A stretch of 9,748 bases of DNA. Source: Lachnospiraceae bacterium (GTDB lineage Bacteria; Bacillota; Clostridia; Lachnospirales; Lachnospiraceae). A model generated the notes under the pieces. The model ran no database searches. It worked only from the letters and a program-made list of their open reading frames with translations, and had not been told where the DNA came from. Below are positions 5,317 to 9,748 of this stretch, in pieces; position 1 is the first letter of the stretch, and each line of letters starts with the position of its first letter. A program made the translations under genes and the position numbers. The stretch is taken from NCBI GenBank assembly GCA_024695225.1, contig JAILIO010000065.1:1-9748 (forward strand), written 5' to 3'.

Positions 5317-7468
5317 ATATGCGTCCGCAGGAACAATGGCCAGGGCAGTGGCTGTCGGACTTTGCATGTCTTTATTTGCATCGGGCATGGCAGGGTGCGC
5401 AGGCGGAGCTGAAAGCCCCGGAGGGCCGGTTGTGGAGGATATAGAAACACCCGCAGATGATGGGAGAAAAAGCGTATCTTCGGGAAACGGGGAGGAGAGA
5501 GACATGGGGGAGATCTCGGTTAGCGAAACTGTTCTTCCGGAGATGGAATGGCAGAAGGAATACTCTTTTCCGGATCACGCGGGCTATACGGATGACACTC
5601 TGGTGATGAATTCCACCGGGGCTTTTACCGCATATCCGGGACAGGGAAGTGTATATGTCACCCCTTCTTCCGACATTAATTCCTTTGATATGTTTATAAA
5701 TGATGTGAAGATCCAAACCGATGGGATGGAACCCGGGAAAAGTTATGAGGTTTCATTTCCGGGGGTGGCGGTGAGCGGCATCAACTCCCTGCAGATATCG
5801 GGGCTGAGCCCGTCTTCTGCCACTGTGAAGGTGAACATACCCTATCCTGTGATCAGGACTCCCGGGGAGGGCGAGGTTTTTGTAGATCAGGAGTGTCTGA
5901 GGCTCATAGAAGATATCGTTTCATCTGATATCGAGTATGGCTTTACCGCTGCGCAGATAGCTGTGGTAAAGGATGGGAGCCTTGTGTATGAAAATGCGTG
6001 GGGGAAACTTAATTCTTATGCGAAGGACGGGACACGTCTTGAGGATGGGGACCCGGTGACTGTGGATACGCTGTTTGATCTGGCTTCCAATACGAAGATG
6101 TATTCCGTGGCCTACGGGATACAGTACCTGGTGGCCGGGGAGCAACTTCAAATGGACACCAGGATCTCCGATATCCTGGGGGAGAGTTTCTATCAGGACA
6201 CCATTGAAATACACTATGCGGGTTTCGATCCTGTGGACCTGGAGACAAATAAAAAATGGAAAAAGGAACTGACCATAAGGGATGTCATGTGCCACCGGGC
6301 AGGATTTCCGGTTACCCCGGGGTATCTCAGAGACAAATATGATCACGAAAACGGCACATATCTGACTGATAAGGACAATATCCTGTATGCGGGAGCGGAC
6401 GGCAGTCCGGAGACTAGGGAAAAGACACTGTCCATGATCTGCAAGACACCACTTAAGCGGGAACCCGGGACAAAGATAGAGTATTCCGATGTGGACTATA
6501 TGCTTTTGTGCTTCTGCATAGAAAAGGTGACGGGAAAGAGACTGGATCAGTTCCTCAAGGAAACATTCTGGGATCCAATGGGGCTTGAAAGGATATGTTA
6601 CAACCCTTTGGAAAACGGGTTTTCTGTGTCTGACTGCGCAGCTACGGAATTGAACGGCAACACCAGGGATGGAACCGTGGATTTTAAGGGGATCAGAACC
6701 GACACCATACAGGGGGAGGTTCACGATGAATCTGCGTATTACAGCATGGGGGGCGTTTCCGGCCATGCGGGCATGTTCTCAAACGCATCGGATCTGGCAA
6801 GGCTTGCCTCTGTTATGCTCACGGGAGGTTACGGTGAAAAGAGGTTCTTTTCAAAGGATGTTGTGGATGCTTTCTGCGCTCCTCAGACCGATACCGATGC
6901 CAACTGGGGCGTTGGCTGGTATCGTGAAGGCGACGGCAGAAGACCCTGGTATTTCAGTGAGGAAGCCTCCTCATCTGCCGTGGGACATCAGGGGTGGACC
7001 GGAACACTCACTGTCATAGACCCGGAGGAACAGCTGGTGGTGGTGGTCCTGACTAACAAGAGGAATACCCCTCTCACGGACAAGGAAAAGGATTCCGGAA
7101 AGTTTGACGGAAACTGGTATACCACGGCTACACTGGGCTTTGTTCCACAGATCATATATAAAGGGATCGGATACCCCGGTGCGGATCGCAGTGAAGAACT
7201 GTACAGCCTGCTGGGAGATATGGTCAGAGGAAAATTCAGGATAATAGAAAACACTGCTGCAAAGGCTGCGGAGACGGGATCCGGGAGACGGGTGGACGCA
7301 GACCATCCGGTGGTACGGGCAGCTTATTCCCTTATGGATGTCTATTTGAAATGGTCTTCTGAACGGGGGTACGGACTGTCTGACGAAAAAGTGCAGGAGA
7401 TGTTCAAACTTTTAGACAGCGAAAGGGATTCGGAAGAGATCGGGAAACTGCAGGAAAAGTACAAATGA
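5294..7468 (+). CDS. pbp4b: PBP4B/YfeW-type serine hydrolase lipoprotein (beta-lactamase fold)
   Basis: A 724-aa exported lipoprotein of the serine beta-lactamase/PBP class C superfamily, probably acting on peptidoglycan at the outer face of the membrane. Family members are described as penicillin-binding or DD-peptidase-like, but activity cannot be told from sequence. A basic start, hydrophobic stretch and lipobox GMAGC place the lipidated cysteine at residue 35. A low-complexity linker (36-85) leads into a beta-rich domain (about 86-190). The hydrolase domain (about 200-622) has S265-N-T-K268 (SxxK), Y397-S-D399 in place of YxN, and HQGWTGT (565-571) in place of KTG. The blocks 'ATELNGNTRDG' (450-460) and 'YYSMGGVSGHAGMFSN' (482-497) match my memory of E. 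coli YfeW/PBP4B closely. A helical tail of about 100 residues follows. ATG 5294 has GAGGAG 7 nt upstream, so it is preferred over ATG 5336. It overlaps the YolD-like gene and no separate promoter is evident. Confidence 0.9.
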   Translation: MKKILNHEYASAGTMARAVAVGLCMSLFASGMAGCAGGAESPGGPVVEDIETPADDGRKSVSSGNGEERDMGEISVSETVLPEMEWQKEYSFPDHAGYTDDTLVMNSTGAFTAYPGQGSVYVTPSSDINSFDMFINDVKIQTDGMEPGKSYEVSFPGVAVSGINSLQISGLSPSSATVKVNIPYPVIRTPGEGEVFVDQECLRLIEDIVSSDIEYGFTAAQIAVVKDGSLVYENAWGKLNSYAKDGTRLEDGDPVTVDTLFDLASNTKMYSVAYGIQYLVAGEQLQMDTRISDILGESFYQDTIEIHYAGFDPVDLETNKKWKKELTIRDVMCHRAGFPVTPGYLRDKYDHENGTYLTDKDNILYAGADGSPETREKTLSMICKTPLKREPGTKIEYSDVDYMLLCFCIEKVTGKRLDQFLKETFWDPMGLERICYNPLENGFSVSDCAATELNGNTRDGTVDFKGIRTDTIQGEVHDESAYYSMGGVSGHAGMFSNASDLARLASVMLTGGYGEKRFFSKDVVDAFCAPQTDTDANWGVGWYREGDGRRPWYFSEEASSSAVGHQGWTGTLTVIDPEEQLVVVVLTNKRNTPLTDKEKDSGKFDGNWYTTATLGFVPQIIYKGIGYPGADRSEELYSLLGDMVRGKFRIIENTAAKAAETGSGRRVDADHPVVRAAYSLMDVYLKWSSERGYGLSDEKVQEMFKLLDSERDSEEIGKLQEKYK

Positions 7469-7524
7469 AAGCCCAAATGAAACTTCAGATCGTATAAATG
7501 TATCCGGAGTGTATGAGGAAAAAC

Positions 7525-7562
7525 AAAGGGTACGACCGCATTTTTGCGGCCGTACCCTTTTT
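7525..7562. terminator. Strong bidirectional rho-independent terminator
   Basis: AAAGGGTACG-A-CCGCA (7525-7540) pairs with TGCGG-C-CGTACCCTTT (7545-7560): fifteen pairs, one internal A/C mismatch and a TTTT loop. A T run ends it on the + strand (7558-7562). On the minus strand the stem is followed by TTTGTTTTT. It would end both the PBP4B transcript and the convergent hsp20 transcript. Confidence 0.92.
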
Positions 7563-7645
7563 GAATATCTTCGCAACCTTTCAGATGATCCGATATCCAT
7601 TGGAGGTGGTATGTCACAAGATATTATCTGTCAATTCAGATTTCC

Positions 7646-7660
7646 CCGGAGTTTCTCCGG
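7646..7660. other. Perfect hairpin just after the hsp20 stop codon
   Basis: CCGGAG-TTT-CTCCGG is a six-pair stem with a three-base loop, 8 nt past the hsp20 stop on the minus strand. No T run follows, so it is not a terminator by itself; it could protect the 3' end of the message. The rest of 7563-7645 shows nothing recognisable. Confidence 0.5.
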
Positions 7661-7668
7661 CAGAACTC

Positions 7669-8109
7669 TCATCCTTCGATGGAGATCTGGCTCTTCTGAG
7701 GTATCTCTTTTGTGCCCACCTTGGGGATCGATATCTTCAGGACGCCGTCCTTGAACCCGGCTTTTATATCTTCCTGCTTCATGTCGTCGCCGACATAGAA
7801 GCTTCTCTGGTAACTGCCGCTGTAACGCTCGCGCCTGATATAATTGCCCTTCTGGTCCTGCTCATCCTTCGACTCCTGATGGGAGGCTTTGATGGTGAGA
7901 TAACCTTTTTCCAGTTCCGCGTTGATATCCTCTTTTTTGAAACCGGGGAGATCCATCTCCAGTTCAAACCCGTCCTCCGTCTCCTTGATGTCCGTGTTCA
8001 TGGCGCTTATGGTGGCTGCGCCCTTTCTCACGGGATAGTACGCTCCGTTGAAGAAATCATCAAAAATGTTTTCAAGTGAGCTGTTTGTAAAAATACTGGG
8101 TGTCAACAT
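7669..8109 (-). CDS. hsp20: Hsp20/alpha-crystallin small heat-shock protein
   Basis: An ATP-independent cytoplasmic chaperone that holds unfolding proteins as oligomers. The 146-aa length (from the ATG at 8109) is typical. The N-terminal arm 'MLTPSIFTNSSLENIFDDFF' precedes the alpha-crystallin domain (about 36-134), which has 'MDLPGFKKEDI' at 52-62 and the signature AGFKDGVLKISIPK at 117-130. The C-terminal IxI anchoring motif is I142-S-I144. An in-frame ATG at 8118 would add three residues but abuts the AAAGGAG ribosome binding site with no spacer. ATG 8109 has a 9-nt spacer and gives the usual Hsp20 N-terminus, so it is preferred. The gene is monocistronic: CIRCE-controlled promoter upstream, shared bidirectional terminator downstream. 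The long plus-strand reading frame across it is a shadow. Confidence 0.96.
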   Translation of the reverse strand: MLTPSIFTNSSLENIFDDFFNGAYYPVRKGAATISAMNTDIKETEDGFELEMDLPGFKKEDINAELEKGYLTIKASHQESKDEQDQKGNYIRRERYSGSYQRSFYVGDDMKQEDIKAGFKDGVLKISIPKVGTKEIPQKSQISIEG

Positions 8110-8235
8110 AGTCCTCATCTCCTTTACCTCTTATCTTTCGTCCGGGTTTACCCCGGCTCAAATGCTGTTTACCTGTTTCATCTCGTCCCCGGAAAGAGCC
8201 TCGATCCGTTTCCCGTGCCTCTCTCTCCTGAAACT
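8110..8235 (-). promoter_or_regulatory. hsp20 5' leader with possible RNA thermometer
   Basis: The predicted transcript has a leader of about 126 nt. CUCUUUCC (minus strand, 8198-8191) can pair with GGUAAAGGAG (8128-8119), which contains the whole ribosome binding site: eight pairs with two single-base bulges. Between them sits a CCGGG/CCCGG hairpin (8142-8156). Imperfect pairing over the ribosome binding site is the usual design of heat-sensing leaders in small heat-shock genes. The leader also holds an eight-codon frame, ATG 8181 to TGA 8158. All of this is inferred by hand folding. Confidence 0.35.
8119..8125 (-). promoter_or_regulatory. Ribosome binding site of hsp20
   Basis: AAAGGAG (minus strand, 8125-8119) lies 9 nt before ATG 8109 and directly touches ATG 8118; the spacing selects the downstream start. 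Confidence 0.7.
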
Positions 8236-8241
8236 GATTAT

Positions 8242-8270
8242 GTTATATCACTTGCTGTTAGCACTGTCAA
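8242..8270 (-). promoter_or_regulatory. Sigma-A promoter of hsp20
   Basis: A perfect TTGACA (8270-8265) and TATAAC (8247-8242) are 17 nt apart on the minus strand; transcription would start near 8235. The -35 box lies inside the CIRCE element. The sequence upstream of it (8285-8320) is rich in A and T runs and may act as an UP element. Confidence 0.85.
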
Positions 8271-8284
8271 GAGGTGAGTGCTAA
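8258..8284. promoter_or_regulatory. CIRCE operator (HrcA binding site)
   Basis: TTAGCACTG-N9-GAGTGCTAA matches the CIRCE consensus TTAGCACTC-N9-GAGTGCTAA at 17 of 18 positions. It covers the -35 box of the hsp20 promoter, so HrcA binding would repress transcription until heat stress titrates the GroE chaperonin that HrcA needs to stay active. Confidence 0.95.
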
Positions 8285-8459
8285 TTTTTTGAAAATTTTT
8301 ATAAACCCTTATTTTTAGGGCTTTTTCAGGATTTCTCGCGCTTTGTTGTGCTTTGCCGTGTTTTTGTACCTTTACGGGGTTAGAGTAAGATTATAGCAGA
8401 CAGGATAAGTAAATTAAGGAAAAGTGGCAGCCCCTTCTTCACAACATACAGGCATGGAA
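8285..8459. other. Intergenic stretch without a recognised gene
   Basis: The left part is AT-rich (possible UP element for hsp20). CCCT...AGGG at about 8308-8322 followed by CTTTTTC resembles a weak terminator, but the stem is only four pairs. No open frame with a ribosome binding site and no RNA gene were recognised. Confidence 0.4.
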
Positions 8460-8489
8460 TTGTTATGTCACCGGGTTTTATGGTATAAA
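8460..8489 (+). promoter_or_regulatory. Candidate promoter for the glycosyltransferase gene
   Basis: TTGTTA (8460-8465) and TATAAA (8484-8489) are 18 nt apart. The -10 box matches five of six positions and the -35 box four of six. Transcription near 8496 would give a leader of about 130 nt. Confidence 0.45.
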
Positions 8490-8511
8490 TATTAAGGCTG
8501 GGAAAATACGC

Positions 8512-8577
8512 ATGAGTACGTTTGAAGAACTGAAACCCGATGTTTGCAGAACAGAAAACTATTGCTTACATAATTGA
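8512..8577 (+). CDS. Possible 21-residue leader peptide
   Basis: ATG 8512 to TGA 8577 encodes 21 residues (MSTFEELKPD...CLHN) between the candidate promoter and the glycosyltransferase. GGGA about 8 nt upstream is a weak ribosome binding site. No family is recognised and chance is a fair explanation; it is listed because of its position just after the predicted transcription start. Confidence 0.15.
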   Translation: MSTFEELKPDVCRTENYCLHN

Positions 8578-8616
8578 ATCTCTTTGTTTGCACACAAATG
8601 TCCATGATATCTGATC

Positions 8617-8621
8617 GGAGG
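8617..8621 (+). promoter_or_regulatory. Ribosome binding site of the glycosyltransferase
   Basis: GGAGG is 5 nt before ATG 8627 and 8 nt before ATG 8630. The 8-nt spacing and the usual 'MKVCLLND' N-terminus favour the second ATG. Confidence 0.65.
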
Positions 8622-8629
8622 TTATTATG

Positions 8630-9748
8630 ATGAAAGTATGCCTGCTGAATGATTCTTTTCCCCCTGTGATCGACGGTGTGGCAAATACTGTTGAGAATTA
8701 CGCATCCGTCATGACGGAGGAAGGCCTGGCAGAGGCCGTAGTGGCGACTCCCGCTTACCCGGATGCGGATTATGAACTGTTTCCCTATAAGGTTTATCCT
8801 TACAAGAGTATTGACACTACTGCGCTGATCCACGGGTACAGGGCAGGAAACCCTCTCAATCACAAGACCATCGCGGATATCCGTCGCTTCGGACCTGACA
8901 TAATCCATACCCACTGTCCATTTTCCTCAACTGTACTGGCCAGGCTTATCAGGACGGAAACCCACGCCCCCATAGTATTCACTTATCACACGAAGTTTGA
9001 TTATGACATAAGGATGGCAGTGAAGGCTAAATTCCTCCAGAAGGAAGCGGTGAACCTGATCGTCAAGAACGTTTCTGCCTGTGATGAGGTCTGGACCGTC
9101 AGTAAAGGGGCGGGAGAGGATCTTAAGGCTCTCGGCTACAGTGGGGAGTACAGGGTTATGAACAACGGGGTGGACTTTGACAAGGGCACGGTTTCCGATG
9201 AGCTTGTGAAAGAAGCTATAGGTGAGAAGGATGTGCCCGGGGATATTCCCTTATTTCTCTTTGTGGGCAGGATAATGGAGTACAAGGGCATACCCATAAT
9301 AATTGATGCCATGAAGAAACTGTCGGAGAGCGGAATTAATTACCGCATGGTTTTTGTCGGTGGAGGCACAGACAGGGAAAAACTCGAGCAGAGGGTCAAG
9401 GATAACGGCATCGCAATGGATTCATACGATGGTGATAAATGCACCGTAACACCCGGAAAAGACGGGATGAGTGGCAAGATCATATTTGTGGGCCCCGTGT
9501 ACGACAGGGATCTCTTGAGAGCATGGAACACAAGAGCCGATCTGTTTTTATTTCCCTCAACCTACGACACAAACGGGATAGTGGTCCGGGAGGCTGCAGC
9601 CTGCGGGACCGCCAGCGTTCTCATCAGGGATTCCTGCGCTTCCGAGGGGATCACAGACGGCAGGAACGGATTTCTGATAAATGAGAACGCCGATTCCATG
9701 TATGATCTGTTGAAGGAGATCGCCCCTAAGAGAGATGTGATGAGGCAG
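8630..9748 (+). CDS. Family-4 glycosyltransferase (GT-B), 3' end outside the window
   Basis: This enzyme transfers a sugar from a nucleotide-sugar donor to a lipid or glycan acceptor on the cytoplasmic face; the acceptor cannot be read from the sequence, though relatives make glycolipids or cell-surface glycans. 373 codons are open to the right edge. The N-terminal half has 'NDSFPPVIDGVANT' (residues about 7-20), the glycine-containing loop of GT-B folds, and 'IIHTHCPFSS' and 'TYHTKFDYD'. The donor-binding half has 'LFVGRIMEYKG' near 209-219. The usual E-x7-E donor motif reads D313-x7-E321 (DTNGIVVRE followed by AAACG), with Asp in the first position. Start ATG 8630 was chosen on ribosome-site spacing; ATG 8627 is one codon upstream. 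It diverges from hsp20 and its own promoter is probably at 8460-8489. Confidence 0.92.
   Translation, partial: MKVCLLNDSFPPVIDGVANTVENYASVMTEEGLAEAVVATPAYPDADYELFPYKVYPYKSIDTTALIHGYRAGNPLNHKTIADIRRFGPDIIHTHCPFSSTVLARLIRTETHAPIVFTYHTKFDYDIRMAVKAKFLQKEAVNLIVKNVSACDEVWTVSKGAGEDLKALGYSGEYRVMNNGVDFDKGTVSDELVKEAIGEKDVPGDIPLFLFVGRIMEYKGIPIIIDAMKKLSESGINYRMVFVGGGTDREKLEQRVKDNGIAMDSYDGDKCTVTPGKDGMSGKIIFVGPVYDRDLLRAWNTRADLFLFPSTYDTNGIVVREAAACGTASVLIRDSCASEGITDGRNGFLINENADSMYDLLKEIAPKRDVMRQ

Noticed and set aside
5921..6766. 281-codon minus-strand frame across the serine hydrolase
   Set aside because: It is the shadow of a gene with intact catalytic motifs, with no ribosome binding site or recognisable domain.
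7498..8079. 193-codon plus-strand frame opposite hsp20
   Set aside because: It begins beside the terminator hairpin and runs antisense through the alpha-crystallin domain; hydrophobic composition is expected from the complementary codons.
8308..8328. Possible terminator (CCCT...AGGG then CTTTTT) between hsp20 and the glycosyltransferase
   Set aside because: Only four pairs, and the two flanking genes diverge, so no transcript needs to end there.
8492..8914. 140-codon minus-strand frame opposite the glycosyltransferase
   Set aside because: The opposite strand encodes a continuous GT4 protein with family motifs.

Overview
The window looks like chromosomal DNA of a low-to-mid GC Firmicute, most likely a Clostridia/Lachnospiraceae-type anaerobe. 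The evidence is AGA/AGG arginine and ATA isoleucine codons throughout, strong GGAG-type ribosome binding sites, a CIRCE element, a Bacillus-type LexA box, and protein types I associate with that family: a UvrX-type Y-family polymerase with a YolD-like partner, and a YgjP-like peptidase of the short form. This assignment comes from recall and codon use, not from a search.

Left block (1-2935, + strand): the 3' part of a response-regulator gene made of a degenerate receiver-like half plus an intact receiver domain. It is followed after 17 nt by a large membrane HD-GYP protein (ECF-S-like membrane domain, Cache-like extracytoplasmic sensor, HAMP-like linker, c-di-GMP phosphodiesterase). They probably form one signalling operon. 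It ends in a candidate terminator that overlaps the stop codon and reaches into the 3' end of a convergent gene.

Middle block (2897-7562): a minus-strand YgjP/SprT-like zinc metallopeptidase and a plus-strand three-gene run (Y-family translesion polymerase, short YolD-like protein, PBP4B/YfeW-type serine hydrolase lipoprotein) diverge from one intergenic region. That region holds nine tandem 18-bp units flanked by two near-consensus sigma-A promoters pointing outward. Both promoters place the expected transcription start at or within two bases of the ATG, so both messages look leaderless. A 12/14 LexA box covers the polymerase start codon. The three plus-strand genes overlap and the first clear terminator is at 7525-7562, so the cell-wall hydrolase appears to belong to a DNA-damage-controlled transcript.

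Right block (7525-9748): a minus-strand Hsp20 small heat-shock gene has a sigma-A promoter lying inside a 17/18 CIRCE operator (HrcA control) and a leader of about 126 nt that can fold to cover its ribosome binding site. It shares a bidirectional terminator with the PBP4B gene. Divergent from it is the 5' part of a family-4 glycosyltransferase that runs off the right edge.

No mobile element, CRISPR array, tRNA or rRNA was seen. Most genes are of known types. The most unusual parts are the repeat-bearing divergent promoter region with its leaderless starts, the SOS link to a cell-wall hydrolase, and the hsp20 leader.
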